The translations under genes were made by a program, and so were the position numbers. Below are positions 1 to 8,366 of a stretch of 64,000 bases of DNA, piece by piece (the stretch's first letter is position 1; every line of letters begins with the position of its first letter). The notes under the pieces were generated by a model. It did no database searches. It was not told where the DNA came from and worked only from the letters and a program-made list of their open reading frames with translations. The stretch is from positions 62,001-126,000 of the forward strand of contig NZ_PYSV01000003.1 of assembly GCF_003028415.1 (NCBI RefSeq), given 5' to 3'. Origin of the DNA: Deinococcus arcticus. Its GTDB lineage: Bacteria; Deinococcota; Deinococci; Deinococcales; Deinococcaceae.

Positions 1-140
1 ACCGGGTGGCGGTGATGGTGGGCGGCGAGTTGCGCGGGCCTTTTGCCGTGCACGAGGTCAGCCGTGAGTCGCTGGGGCTGCTGATGGGTGGGGCCCACCC
101 CCACAGCCTGCCCGGGGCGGGCGCGGCGGTGGGCGCATGA
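1..140 (+). CDS. ABC transporter ATP-binding protein, C-terminal fragment
   Basis: Only the last ~46 codons are in the window, so no ATPase motif is visible. The frame is open from the left edge and stops with TGA at 138-140, overlapping the ATG of the next gene by four bases (ATGA). The identity is inferred from context: two permeases follow, then a BMP-family binding protein, the usual layout of a nucleoside/BMP-type ABC importer whose ATPase gene precedes the permeases. Confidence 0.6.
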   Translation, partial: RVAVMVGGELRGPFAVHEVSRESLGLLMGGAHPHSLPGAGAAVGA

Positions 141-1192
141 GGCTGGTGCCCCTGAGCCGCCCCTCGCCGGGGCGCGCCGCGCTGGTCACGCTGGCCTCGG
201 TGACGGCAGCGCTGCTGGTGTGCGCGCTGGTGTTTGCCCTGGCGGGGCAGGCGCCGGGCACGGTGTACAGCACCATGCTGCGCGGCACGCTGGGCGACGC
301 GATTGGGCTGGCCGAGGTGGCGCGCCGGACCATTCCCCTGCTGCTGATCGGCGCGGGGCTGGCGCTGGCCTTCCGGGCACAGTTCTTCAACATTGGCGCC
401 GAGGGCCAGCTGCTGCTGGGCGCGGTGTTTGCCGCCGGCACGGCCCTGTTTCTGCCGCTGCCCGCTGTGGTGCTGCTGCCGGCCATGTTCCTGGCGGGGT
501 TCCTGGGCGGCGGGCTGTGGGCGCTGCTGGCCGCCGCGCTGCGCCGGGCCAGCGTCAACGAGATTCTGTCCACCCTGATGCTCAACTACGTGGCCGTGGC
601 CCTGGTCACCTACCTGATCGCCGGGCCCTGGAAAGGCCGGAACGTGCAGGGCTACATTCGCACCGACGACTTTCCGGCGGCTGGCTGGCTGCCCACCCTG
701 GGCGGCACCCAGGTGCACTGGCCCACGCTGGGGCTGGGCATCGTGCTGGCGCTGGGGCTGCAGTGGCTGCTCACGCGCTCGACTTTCGGCTACGCCCTGC
801 GGGTGGTGGGCGAGAACCCGGGCGCCGCGCGCTACGCGGGCCTGAATGCGGCGCGCATAGCGACCCTGGTGGCCCTGCTGACCGGCGGACTGGCGGGGCT
901 GGCTGGCGCGGGCGAGGTGGCAGGCATTCACCACCGCCTGCTGGAAGCCGGGCAGATCAGCCTGGGCTACGGCTTTACCGCCGTCATCGTGGCGTGGCTG
1001 GCGCGCGGGCACCCCGCCCTGTGCCTGCTGACTGCGCCCCTGATGGGCGTCATCCTGGCGGGCGGCGACCTGCTGAAAATCGACCTGAACCTGCCGTTTC
1101 GCGTGGTGGACATCTTCAGCGGCGTGATTCTGCTGTGCCTGATCTCGGGCGAGGTTTTTGTGCGCCACCGCGTGGTGTGGGGCCGGGGATAG
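137..1192 (+). CDS. nucleoside-type ABC transporter permease (first)
   Basis: This 351-residue integral membrane protein has about eight to ten hydrophobic segments and belongs to the branched-chain amino acid/sugar permease family (BPD_transp_2). The segments FFNIGAEGQL (about residues 77-86), SVNEILSTLMLNY and VVGENPGAARYAGLN are typical of the nucleoside-type permeases that pair with BmpA/PnrA lipoproteins. The ATG overlaps the upstream stop, so translation is coupled. It should form a heterodimer with the second permease at 1529. Confidence 0.88.
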   Translation: MRLVPLSRPSPGRAALVTLASVTAALLVCALVFALAGQAPGTVYSTMLRGTLGDAIGLAEVARRTIPLLLIGAGLALAFRAQFFNIGAEGQLLLGAVFAAGTALFLPLPAVVLLPAMFLAGFLGGGLWALLAAALRRASVNEILSTLMLNYVAVALVTYLIAGPWKGRNVQGYIRTDDFPAAGWLPTLGGTQVHWPTLGLGIVLALGLQWLLTRSTFGYALRVVGENPGAARYAGLNAARIATLVALLTGGLAGLAGAGEVAGIHHRLLEAGQISLGYGFTAVIVAWLARGHPALCLLTAPLMGVILAGGDLLKIDLNLPFRVVDIFSGVILLCLISGEVFVRHRVVWGRG

Positions 1193-1340
1193 GTGCCTCG
1201 CCCCTCCCCCAGTCCAACGTTTCAGAAGGGCGCAGAAACGTTTCCATTCCCGGTGCGAGGCACTTTTTTCGCTTCTCGCTCTGCTGCGCAGCTGTTCCAG
1301 TCCGCTTGGTTGATCTAAAGATCAACTGCGAGCTACTTAG
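1191..1340. repeat. dispersed repeat, family A (copy 1)
   Basis: This ~150-bp non-coding sequence is one of six related copies in the window (1191, 2419, 2545, 8146, 36742, 50376). Shared parts are the palindrome TTGATCTAAAGATCAA or a degenerate form, a CGGTGCGAGGC or CGGTGCAACG block, and ends resembling TTAAGTCGCTCGC. This copy starts at the stop codon of the first permease and separates the two permease genes. It resembles the small non-coding repeats of Deinococcus; that link is inference. Confidence 0.8.
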
Positions 1341-1350
1341 GTGGGGTGGC

Positions 1351-1402
1351 CAGATGGCAGATGGCAGATGGCAGATGGCAGATGGCAGATGGCAGATGGC
1401 AG
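1351..1402. repeat. 7-bp tandem repeat, about 7.4 units
   Basis: The heptamer CAGATGG is repeated without interruption for 52 bp in the gap between the two permease genes. It lies about 125 bp before the ATG of the second permease, outside any credible coding frame, so copy-number change would alter the intergenic leader but no protein. Confidence 0.9.
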
Positions 1403-1528
1403 TGAAACCGCCTGACGCGGCCCAGTGGGCCTGTCAAGCCCCGCTCTTTGCGCGCCCCGCCTCCTGCGCCCCGCACCCCCCTGTGTTCCCACGGCCCACA
1501 CCCCACACTCCCCCACCTGGAGCCCCCC

Positions 1529-2422
1529 ATGGACACCCTGATCATTGAAGCTTTTGCCCGCGCCCTGGCGGTGGGCACGCCGCTGCTGCTCGCCTGCCTG
1601 GGCGCCATCGTGAATGAACGCGCCGGGGTGGTGAATCTGGGCGTGGAGGGCCTGATGGCCGTGGGGGCGCTGGCCGCCTTTGCGGTGGCCGCCAGCGCCC
1701 CGGACGCCAATCTGTGGCTGGCGGTGGGCGCGGCCATGGCAGCGGGCGCCGGGCTCTCGGCGCTGCATGCGCTGGCCACGGTGACGCTGCGGGCCAACCA
1801 GTTTGTCAGCGGCCTGGCACTGGCCCTGATCGGCACCGGAGCGGCGGGCCTGCTGGGCAAGCGCTTTGAGGGGCTGCCCCTGTTCAACAAGGTGCCCGAC
1901 TGGTCGCTGGGCGGCTTCGCCCTGAGCCCCTTCACGGCGGCGGCCCTGCTGCTGGCGGCGGGCCTGGCCTTCTGGCTGGCGGCCACAAGGTCAGGCCTGA
2001 CGCTGCGCTCGGTGGGTGAGAACCCAGCGGCGGCCGATGTGCTGGGCGTGAACGTGGGCCTGGTGCGCACGCTGGCAGTGCTGGGCGGCGGCGCCCTGGC
2101 GGGGCTGGCCGGGGCCTTTCTGGCGCTGGCCTACCGCTCCTCGTGGGCCGACAACATGACAGCCGGGCTGGGCTGGATTGCCGTGGCGCTGGTGATTTTT
2201 GTGGGCTGGCGGCCGCTGCGGGCCGTGGCGGGCGCTCTGTTTTTCGGGCTGCTGTACTACCTGCAGTTTCGCCTCCAGGGCAACAGCCCCATTCCCACCG
2301 AGGTTTTCAGCGCCATGCCCTTCGTGCTGGTGCTGGTGGTGCTGGCGCTGGCGGGCCTGCGCGGTCAGGCGGGCGACGCTCCAGCCGCCCTGGGCCGCCC
2401 CTACGTGCGCGGCGAACGCTAA
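1529..2422 (+). CDS. nucleoside-type ABC transporter permease (second)
   Basis: This 297-residue multispanning protein carries the family signatures VNLGVEGLM (about residues 34-42) and VGENPAAADVLGVNV (about 162-176). The ATG at 1529 follows TGGAG and matches the family N-terminus (MDTLIIEAFARAL); the frame is open further upstream but that part is proline-rich and unlike a permease. It pairs with the permease at 137. The stop codon TAA lies in the first bases of a family A repeat. Confidence 0.88.
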   Translation: MDTLIIEAFARALAVGTPLLLACLGAIVNERAGVVNLGVEGLMAVGALAAFAVAASAPDANLWLAVGAAMAAGAGLSALHALATVTLRANQFVSGLALALIGTGAAGLLGKRFEGLPLFNKVPDWSLGGFALSPFTAAALLLAAGLAFWLAATRSGLTLRSVGENPAAADVLGVNVGLVRTLAVLGGGALAGLAGAFLALAYRSSWADNMTAGLGWIAVALVIFVGWRPLRAVAGALFFGLLYYLQFRLQGNSPIPTEVFSAMPFVLVLVVLALAGLRGQAGDAPAALGRPYVRGER

Positions 2423-2548
2423 GTCGTTCGCTGTTGATCTTTAGATCAACCGAGCGAAGCGAGTCTCGAAAAAAGTACGTTGCACCGGGAGTGGAGACTT
2501 TTCGGTACTCTCCTGAAAATTCGCACCATGAGGGGCAACGTCCTTAAG
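2419..2548. repeat. dispersed repeat, family A (copy 2)
   Basis: This ~130-bp copy runs from TTCG-type end sequence CTAAGTCGTTCGC through TTGATCTTTAGATCAA and CACCGGGAGTGGAGAC to CAACGTCCTTAAG. It is the same short form as the copy inserted at 36742, in the opposite orientation. It supplies the stop codon of the upstream permease and abuts copy 3. Confidence 0.8.
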
Positions 2549-2693
2549 TCCCTCGCCCCTCCCCCAGGCCAACGGTTCAGGACAGCGCAGCAACGGTTGC
2601 ATGCCCGGTGCGAGGCCCTGTGTTCACCACTCGCGCTGCGGCGCCGCTGTCCCCGCCCGCTCGGTTCATCGGGGGCTTGGCAGCGAGGGACTT
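2545..2693. repeat. dispersed repeat, family A (copy 3)
   Basis: This longer (~149 bp) variant is bounded by TAAGTCCCTCGC and its inverted match GCGAGGGACTTA. It lies directly after copy 2, sharing the TAAG junction, and directly before a family B repeat, making a three-element composite. Confidence 0.8.
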
Positions 2694-2831
2694 ATACGGA
2701 TTCCGAAAAATTCCGGAACATATTACGGAATTTTTCCGACCGGAGGGAGGAGGAAAAGAGACGGATGTCCGGAAATTGGAGGAACATCCGGCTCTTTCCC
2801 GGATGTGACGGAAATGGACGGCAGTCCGTAT
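2694..2831. repeat. dispersed repeat, family B (copy 1)
   Basis: This 138-bp element is bounded by ATACGGATTCCG and a CCGTAT end. It contains inner dyads such as TTCCGGAAcatatTACGGAA and GGAACATCCGGctctttCCCGGATG. It is highly similar to 36422-36558 and related to 63230-63366. No coding frame is credible in it. Confidence 0.8.
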
Positions 2832-2840
2832 TAGGCGGCT

Positions 2841-3221
2841 CTAAGGCTGCCAGCCCTGCGGCGCCGCATTGAAGGCGACCACCAGTGCCCGGCCCGGCGT
2901 CAGCAGCACGCGGCGGGTCTGCTCCTGCACGGTGCACAGGCCCCGCGCCTTGTCGCACAGAAAGAGGCGCAGGCGCACCGTGGCCGGGCCGCGCGTGCCT
3001 GCCGGCAGGGTCAGGCGGGCGGGCAAAAGCCGGGTGTAGGCATCCGGGGTGCTGGGATCGGGCACGCCGCGCAGGGGCCTGACGTGGTCACGGCCTCCCA
3101 CGTTCACGGTCACGGTGGAGGGCGCCAGCGCGCTGAAGGTGGTGCCGGGCTGGGCGCTCACCCGCACGTCCAGGGTGGGGGCGCCCAGGGCCAGGGTCAG
3201 CAGGAGGGCACTGGGGATCAT
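2841..3221 (-). CDS. hypothetical secreted protein
   Basis: This 126-residue protein has a short hydrophobic N-terminus (MIPSALLLTLALGAPTLDV) consistent with a signal peptide. Two cysteines lie seven apart (FLCDKARGLC, around residue 88-97) in a predicted beta-rich region. No family was recognised. It follows, on the same strand, the msrPQ genes; a periplasmic redox role would fit but is speculation. Confidence 0.55.
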   Translation of the reverse strand: MIPSALLLTLALGAPTLDVRVSAQPGTTFSALAPSTVTVNVGGRDHVRPLRGVPDPSTPDAYTRLLPARLTLPAGTRGPATVRLRLFLCDKARGLCTVQEQTRRVLLTPGRALVVAFNAAPQGWQP

Positions 3222-3286
3222 TCGGGGCCCATGCTACCGCCGGGGGCGCCGGAAGGGAGGGGCAGGTGCGCACCCATGGGCGAATA

Positions 3287-3874
3287 TCAGGGGCCAGCCC
3301 GGGACGACCGGGCCCCGCGCCCCCGGGGCCGCCCCCACCAGCGCGCCAGAAAAAGGCCCGCCAGGATGGCCGCCGCCACCAGCGGGGGCGTGTGGTCCCG
3401 CTTCACACCCCAGTAGTAATGCAGCGTGGCCAGCCCCACCGAGACGTACACCAGCTGGTGCAGCCGCGTCCAGCGGGCAAAGCCCAGGCGCCGCACCGCG
3501 CGGGGCGTGCTGGTCAGGGCCAGGGGCACCAGCAGCAGCAGCGCCGTGAAGCCCGCCGTGATAAAGGGCCGCTCCAGCACGTCCTCGGCCATCTGGGCAG
3601 GGGAAAAGCCGTGGTCCAGCAGGTAGATCAGCAGGTGCAGCGCGGCGTAGCCGAAGGCCAGCAGCCCCAGGCTCTTGCGCACCCGGGCCGGCCACGTCCA
3701 GCCGCTCAGGCGCCGCAGCGGGGTGCAGGCCAGCGACAGCAGGAGCAGCGCCAGGGCCAGCAGACCACTTTGCTGCGTGGCGCGCTGAATGGGGTTGGCC
3801 CCCAGGGCACCCGTGAAGGCGTCCAGCACCAGCATGGCGGCCGGCAGCAGCCCGCCCGTGACCACCGCCGGCAC
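3287..3874 (-). CDS. msrQ: MsrQ, heme-binding membrane subunit of the methionine sulfoxide reductase system
   Basis: MsrQ passes electrons from the quinone pool or flavins to periplasmic MsrP. The 195-residue protein is a six-helix ferric-reductase-like membrane protein; YAALHLLIYLL and WTRLHQLVYVSVGLATLHYYW hold candidate heme-ligand histidines. The start used is GTG at 3874. The frame stays open to the msrP stop (reading [12 protein letters not shown]), so the true start may lie about 30 bases upstream at a rare codon. It follows msrP on the same strand, as expected for msrPQ. Confidence 0.88.
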   Translation of the reverse strand: MPAVVTGGLLPAAMLVLDAFTGALGANPIQRATQQSGLLALALLLLSLACTPLRRLSGWTWPARVRKSLGLLAFGYAALHLLIYLLDHGFSPAQMAEDVLERPFITAGFTALLLLVPLALTSTPRAVRRLGFARWTRLHQLVYVSVGLATLHYYWGVKRDHTPPLVAAAILAGLFLARWWGRPRGRGARSSRAGP

Positions 3875-3903
3875 CAGCCACCCCAGGGGCGCGCGGGGAC
3901 GGG

Positions 3904-4893
3904 TCAGAACAGTCTCCGCAGGTCCATGCCCCGGTACAGCCCCGCCACCTGCTCGGCGTAGCCGTTGAACGGCAGGGTCTTGCGCCGCCCCAGCTCACCA
4001 ATGCGCCGCTCGGTGGCCTGGCTCCAGCGGGGGTGCGGCACAGCCGGGTTCACGTTGGCGTAAAAGCCGTATTCCTGCGGGGCGGCCAGCGCCCAGGTGG
4101 TCTGCGGCTGTTTCTCGGTCAGGGTAATGCGCACGATGCTCTTGATGCTTTTGAAGCCGTATTTCCAGGGCACCGCCAGCCGCAGCGGCGCGCCGTTCTG
4201 GCCGGGCAGCACGCGTCCGTGCAGCCCCACGGCCATAAAGGCCAGGGGATGCAGCGCCTCGTCCAGCCGCAGCCCCTCCACGTAGGGCCATTTCAGAATG
4301 GGCTGGCGCTGACCCGGCAGCTGCTTGGGGTCCAGCAGGGCCGTGAACTGCACATATTTCGCCTTGCCCGTGGGCTCCATGCGCCGGATCAGGGCGGCCA
4401 GCGGAAAGCCCAGCCACGGCATCACCATGCTCCAGCCCTCCACACAGCGCATGCGGTAGATGCGGTCTTCCAGGGGAAACCACGACTGCAGGGTGTCTAT
4501 ATCCACGGTCTGGGGTTTGCGCACCTCGCCGTCAATGCGCACGGTCCAGGGCCGGGGCTTCAGGCTGCCGGCCAGCCGGGCCGGGTCAGCCTTGTCGGTG
4601 CCCAGTTCATAGAAGTTGTTGTAGGTGGTGGCCTGCCGGTAGGGCGTCACCGGCTCGGCAGTGTCGTAGGGACCCAGAGGCCGGGCCGGGCGGGCAAAGG
4701 GGTCAGCGCCCTGCGCCTCGGCGCTGCCGGCACCGGGGCGGCGGGTCAGCAGTTCCAGACCGCCTCCCAGGGCCCCGGCCGTCACGGTAAACAGGGCCGC
4801 GCTGCGCAGAAATTCCCGGCGGGGGTTGGGCGCCCCTTCGGGCAGCAGGCGGGGCTCGGTGGGCGGGGTCTCGGGTTCGTGGGGATCAGTCAT
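3904..4893 (-). CDS. msrP: MsrP, molybdopterin-dependent protein-methionine-sulfoxide reductase
   Basis: MsrP repairs oxidised methionines in periplasmic proteins. The 329-residue protein has a Tat signal (RREFLRS at about residues 25-31, then a hydrophobic stretch) and a sulfite-oxidase-type molybdopterin domain with the conserved cysteine in [10 protein letters not shown] (Cys150) and the [20 protein letters not shown] segment. The ATG at 4893 has a strong AGGAGG site just upstream, so it is preferred over an in-frame ATG 42 bases further up. Translation probably continues into msrQ. Confidence 0.93.
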   Translation of the reverse strand: MTDPHEPETPPTEPRLLPEGAPNPRREFLRSAALFTVTAGALGGGLELLTRRPGAGSAEAQGADPFARPARPLGPYDTAEPVTPYRQATTYNNFYELGTDKADPARLAGSLKPRPWTVRIDGEVRKPQTVDIDTLQSWFPLEDRIYRMRCVEGWSMVMPWLGFPLAALIRRMEPTGKAKYVQFTALLDPKQLPGQRQPILKWPYVEGLRLDEALHPLAFMAVGLHGRVLPGQNGAPLRLAVPWKYGFKSIKSIVRITLTEKQPQTTWALAAPQEYGFYANVNPAVPHPRWSQATERRIGELGRRKTLPFNGYAEQVAGLYRGMDLRRLF

Positions 4894-5232
4894 GGGGGGC
4901 CTCCTGAGAGGGCTCGCGTCTGTTGCACTTTTCAACCCGGAACAGCACTGAGGGGCCCCGGCACGCCCGGGAGGCGCCGCGCGCCTTGCCGCCTCGTTGG
5001 GTCTGAACCGCAGGGCAAAACGGCGCCACCGGCGTCTACCTGACAGGCGATATGCATGGTGGCGTGTTCTGGATCAGGCCACCGTCACCCGGGGCACCGA
5101 ACAGGGGATCAGGGCGGCCAGACAGCCCCTGGTATCTGCCCAGGCATGAAGGCACAATGAAGCGTTCGCCCGGCGTCCGGCCGCGTTTCTCCTGCCCCTG
5201 CCGCTTTGCCCCTGCTTGTTCGGAGGTTCCCC
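4894..5232. other. intergenic region between msrP and the BMP-family gene
   Basis: This ~340-bp divergent spacer must hold promoters for both genes. No clear TTGACA/TATAAT pair was found. The only clear signal is the CGGAGG ribosome-binding site at 5221-5226 in front of the BMP gene. Confidence 0.4.
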
Positions 5233-6399
5233 ATGAAACACCTGCTGCTTGCCGCCCCCCTGACCCTGGCCCTGATGACCACCGCTGCCAGCCCCGCCGC
5301 GCAGGCCCAGCAAACGGGCAAACTCAAAGCCTGCTTTATCTACGTGGGCCCGGTGGGCGACATCGGCTGGAGCTACGCCCACGACGAGGCGCGCAAGAAA
5401 ACAGAAAAGGCTCTGCCCTGGCTGGAAACGAAGTATGTGGAAAGCGTGCCCGAGGGTCAGGCCGCGCCGGTGATTGACCGGCTGGTGCGCGACAAGTGCC
5501 AGGTGATCTTCACCACGTCCTTTGGCTTCATGGACCAGACGCTGGACGCCGCCAGGAAATACCCCAACGTCATTTTCGCCCACGCCAGCGGCTTCAAGCG
5601 CGCGCCGAACATGGCCACCTACATGGCTGACTTCTACCAGATCTATTACCTGAACGGCCTGATGGCGGCGGCGGTCAGCAAGAGCGACAAGCTGGGCTAC
5701 GTGGCCGCCTTTCCGGTCCCGGAACTCAAGCGCCACATCAGCGCTTTTGCCCTGGGCGCGCGTGCCGTGAACCCCAGGGCCACGGTCAGCGTGAAGTGGA
5801 TCAACGCGTGGTTTGACCCCAACAAGGCCCGCGAGGCTGCCGAGGCCCTGATCAGCGAGGGGGCCGGCGCCCTGGCCTTTACCGAGGACACCGCCACCGT
5901 GGTGCAGACGGCCGCCAGCCGCAAGATTCCCAGCTTTGCCCACTACTCGCCCATGTACAAGTTTGCCCCCGACTACGTGGTCAGCGGCCAGCTGGTGCAC
6001 TGGGAGAAGATCTACATCGACTTCCTGACCAAGGTGCGCAGCGGCACCTATACCACCAAGAACCTGCAGAAGGTGGACTACTGGAACCTTCTGAAGGGCG
6101 GCAGCGTGGAACTGGGCGCGCAGGACGGCATGGCCATCAACCCCAGGTGGATTCCCGCCCTGAAGGCCAAAACCATGACCGTGAATGGCAAGAAGATCAG
6201 CGTCTATGACCGCGTGATGGCCCTGAAAGCCGAGATGGAACGGGGCGGCAAGTTCGATCCCTTCACCGGGCCCCTCAAGGACCGCAACGGCATCCTGCGC
6301 GTGAAGGCCGGCAAGGTGGCCACCGTGGCCGAGCTGAACAACATGGCCTGGGTGGCCCCCGGTGTGACGGGGCAGGTGGCCGACGAACCCAAGAAGTAA
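5233..6399 (+). CDS. BMP family ABC transporter substrate-binding protein
   Basis: This 388-residue periplasmic protein belongs to the BmpA/PnrA family of purine nucleoside-binding proteins. It has a signal peptide (MKHLLLAAPLTLALMTT..., cleavage near AQAQQ). Family features include FIYVGPVGDIGWSYAHDEAR near the mature start, IFTTSFGFMD, VIFAHASGFK and FALGARAVNP. It lacks a lipobox cysteine, unlike many BmpA proteins. The ATG at 5233 has a CGGAGG site. It probably feeds the transporter at 1-2422 although about 2.8 kb and msrPQ separate them. Confidence 0.9.
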   Translation: MKHLLLAAPLTLALMTTAASPAAQAQQTGKLKACFIYVGPVGDIGWSYAHDEARKKTEKALPWLETKYVESVPEGQAAPVIDRLVRDKCQVIFTTSFGFMDQTLDAARKYPNVIFAHASGFKRAPNMATYMADFYQIYYLNGLMAAAVSKSDKLGYVAAFPVPELKRHISAFALGARAVNPRATVSVKWINAWFDPNKAREAAEALISEGAGALAFTEDTATVVQTAASRKIPSFAHYSPMYKFAPDYVVSGQLVHWEKIYIDFLTKVRSGTYTTKNLQKVDYWNLLKGGSVELGAQDGMAINPRWIPALKAKTMTVNGKKISVYDRVMALKAEMERGGKFDPFTGPLKDRNGILRVKAGKVATVAELNNMAWVAPGVTGQVADEPKK

Positions 6400-6457
6400 A
6401 TGGGTGATGGTTGAAGGGGGATGGTGGGGCCGGTAAGGCCCAGCGCACCCAAAGACA

Positions 6458-6498
6458 AGCGGCGGCAAGGAAGATTCCCTGCCGCCGCTCTCTTTTTT
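6458..6498 (+). terminator. Rho-independent terminator of the BMP gene
   Basis: A perfect 10-bp stem, AGCGGCGGCA/TGCCGCCGCT, with a 12-nt loop is followed by CTCTTTTTT. It lies ~60 bp after the BMP stop codon and can also stop readthrough before the convergent MBL gene. Confidence 0.85.
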
Positions 6499-6515
6499 CC
6501 ATCAACGATCACCCT

Positions 6516-7145
6516 TCAACCATCAGCGCGCTCCGCCCGTGCGCGCACCTGCGCCGGGCGGAGCATGCCGCCGTGACCCGGCCAGATCTCGCGCAGGTCC
6601 ATGTCGGCCATACGCTTCAGGGTGGCCAGGGCCTGGGCATGGTCGTGGTTGTAGGCGGCGCGGGGCAGGTGCGCGCCGTCTCCGGCACCCACCACGGCGT
6701 CGGCGGCAATCAGCACTCCATCCCGCAGCACGCCCACTTGCCCGGGGGTGTGGCCGGGCAGGGCCACCACCTCCCAGCCCAGCAGGTCCTGACCGGGCAG
6801 GGCAGGGCGCAGCGCCCGGGCCGGCACCTTGGGGTGCAGGCGCGAGATCAGCGGGCCCAGTTCCGGGCGCCGGGCCGGATACGGCAGGTCGTGCACCTGT
6901 CCGGTGAGGGCCGGGTGTTCCAGCGGGTGCGCCAGCAGCGGCACCCCGGCGTGGGCGGCCACGAAAGCGCCGCCTGCGTGGTCCACATGGGCGTGGGTCA
7001 GCAGCAGAGCGCCTGGGGCAAAGGTCCGCAGCAGCCGGGCCAGCGCCGGGGCATAGGGCAGTGCCCCACTGTCCACCATCAGGCGGCCCTGGGGGCTGGT
7101 CAGCAGAAACACGTTGGCATACAGCCGCCTCACCCTCACCGTCAC
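6516..7145 (-). CDS. MBL-fold metallohydrolase
   Basis: This 209-residue protein is a metallo-beta-lactamase-fold hydrolase. The metal-binding motif THAHVDHAGG is at about residues 50-59, LPGHTPGQVGV supplies a further histidine, AADAV the bridging Asp, and WPGHGG the last histidine. The substrate cannot be told from sequence; glyoxalase II-like thioesters are common in this group. No signal peptide is visible, so it is probably cytoplasmic. It converges with the BMP gene. Confidence 0.88.
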   Translation of the reverse strand: MTVRVRRLYANVFLLTSPQGRLMVDSGALPYAPALARLLRTFAPGALLLTHAHVDHAGGAFVAAHAGVPLLAHPLEHPALTGQVHDLPYPARRPELGPLISRLHPKVPARALRPALPGQDLLGWEVVALPGHTPGQVGVLRDGVLIAADAVVGAGDGAHLPRAAYNHDHAQALATLKRMADMDLREIWPGHGGMLRPAQVRARAERADG

Positions 7146-7214
7146 GCGCCCGATGATGCCACGTGTTGGGGGGACAGGGTGCGTGCGCCCCTGTCCCCCC
7201 GCGTGCTGGGCGGC

Positions 7215-8045
7215 TCAGTTCTGGCGGTAGCCCGTGGGCACCCAGCCGCAGCCGTCGCGCACCAGCGTCACGGTGCCGGTATAGGTGTCGCTGGTCTGCG
7301 TGTTCGAGCCGCGTGCCACAAGGGTGATGGTCACGCTGCCGCTGACCTGGGCCGTGTTGCCACTGATCGCCGCACTGCCGATATTCACCTTGTACGAAAA
7401 GCTGGAAAAGCCCGCCGAATACGCGCTGGCCGCGGCCGACAGCGCGGCTTCCGCCGCCGACTGGGCGGTGGCGCGCGCGGCGGCGGCGTCCTGATCGGGG
7501 GTCAGCTTGCACTCGGCGGGGGCGGGGGCCGGGGTGCTGTCACCCGTGGCGGCGCCCGTGGCCGGCAGGGTGCCCTGCAGGTTCGCCACGTTCACCTTGT
7601 AGTTCACGCCCAGCGCCAGCCGGGGCCCCACGATGGGCTGCAGCACGGTGCTGATGCGCTGCACGCCCGCCTCGATATAGCCTTCGACGGGAATCAGGGG
7701 AATGCCGTAACGCAGGCCCAGCCCCGCATGCAGCGCCGAGTTGCCATTCAGCAGGTCGGCCCCGGCCAGAGCGTAGGTGGTCAGGCCACCGCTGCGGAAC
7801 AGATCAAACGACACGGCGGCCCCCACGGCCACGCCGCCGGCCCGGCCCTGCACGCCGCTCAGGCAGTAGGCGCCCTGGGCATGCACGCCCACACGCCCTT
7901 CCTGCACGCCCGCGCGCACGCCCACCACCTGGCAGCCCAGACCCAGGCTGCTGTTCAGGCCCAGGCGCACGTCGGCGGCGCCCGCGGCCCCGCTCAGGCC
8001 CAGGGCAGTCAGCGCCGCCCCCATCATCCACTTGATCTTCTTCAT
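7215..8045 (-). CDS. hypothetical secreted or outer-membrane beta-rich protein
   Basis: This 276-residue protein starts with a signal peptide (MKKIKWMMGAALTALGLSGAAGA). The first ~150 residues are glycine-rich alternating segments resembling a small outer-membrane barrel, followed by a proline/alanine linker (TPAPAPAE) and a C-terminal Ala-rich domain ending in a beta segment with a cysteine near the end. The function is unknown. The ATG at 8045 is chosen because the signal peptide starts there; the frame upstream runs through repeat DNA. Confidence 0.6.
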   Translation of the reverse strand: MKKIKWMMGAALTALGLSGAAGAADVRLGLNSSLGLGCQVVGVRAGVQEGRVGVHAQGAYCLSGVQGRAGGVAVGAAVSFDLFRSGGLTTYALAGADLLNGNSALHAGLGLRYGIPLIPVEGYIEAGVQRISTVLQPIVGPRLALGVNYKVNVANLQGTLPATGAATGDSTPAPAPAECKLTPDQDAAAARATAQSAAEAALSAAASAYSAGFSSFSYKVNIGSAAISGNTAQVSGSVTITLVARGSNTQTSDTYTGTVTLVRDGCGWVPTGYRQN

Positions 8046-8145
8046 TGGCCCCTGTTCTAACACAGCAGCGGCGGGCCGCCACACACAGACCCGTCTCCAG
8101 CGCAGAACAGCGCGGCCCGTGGAGCATTGCCCGGCCCGCGCTGGG

Positions 8146-8295
8146 TTAAGTCGCTCGCTGCCAGGCCCCCGATCAACCGAGCGGGCTGGAACAGCGGCGC
8201 TGCAGAGCGAGAAGCGAACACAGTGCCTCGCACCGGGAATGGACACGTTGCTGCGCCCTTCTGAACCGTTGCCATGGGAGGGGCGAGATCCTTAG
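8146..8295. repeat. dispersed repeat, family A (copy 4)
   Basis: This ~150-bp copy runs from TTAAGTCGCTCGCTG to GGGCGAGATCCTTAG and includes the CCTCGCACCGGGAATGG block. It fills most of the gap between the secreted protein gene and the dehydrogenase gene. Its central palindrome is degenerate (CCCCCGATCAACC). Confidence 0.8.
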
Positions 8296-8366
8296 AGAGA
8301 AGACCCCTGTTCTTGGCGCTGCCCAGAGGAAAGGTCGCCCCATGCACCCGGGCAGCGCCGCCGCCT

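Noticed and set aside
1351..1402. Possible CRISPR-like array
   Set aside because: The repeat unit is 7 bp and contiguous, with no spacers; it is a simple tandem repeat.
88..1548. Long overlapping frames in the high-GC permease and other core genes
   Set aside because: They are Ala/Gly/Arg/Pro-rich shadows of real genes, expected from codon bias at this GC content.
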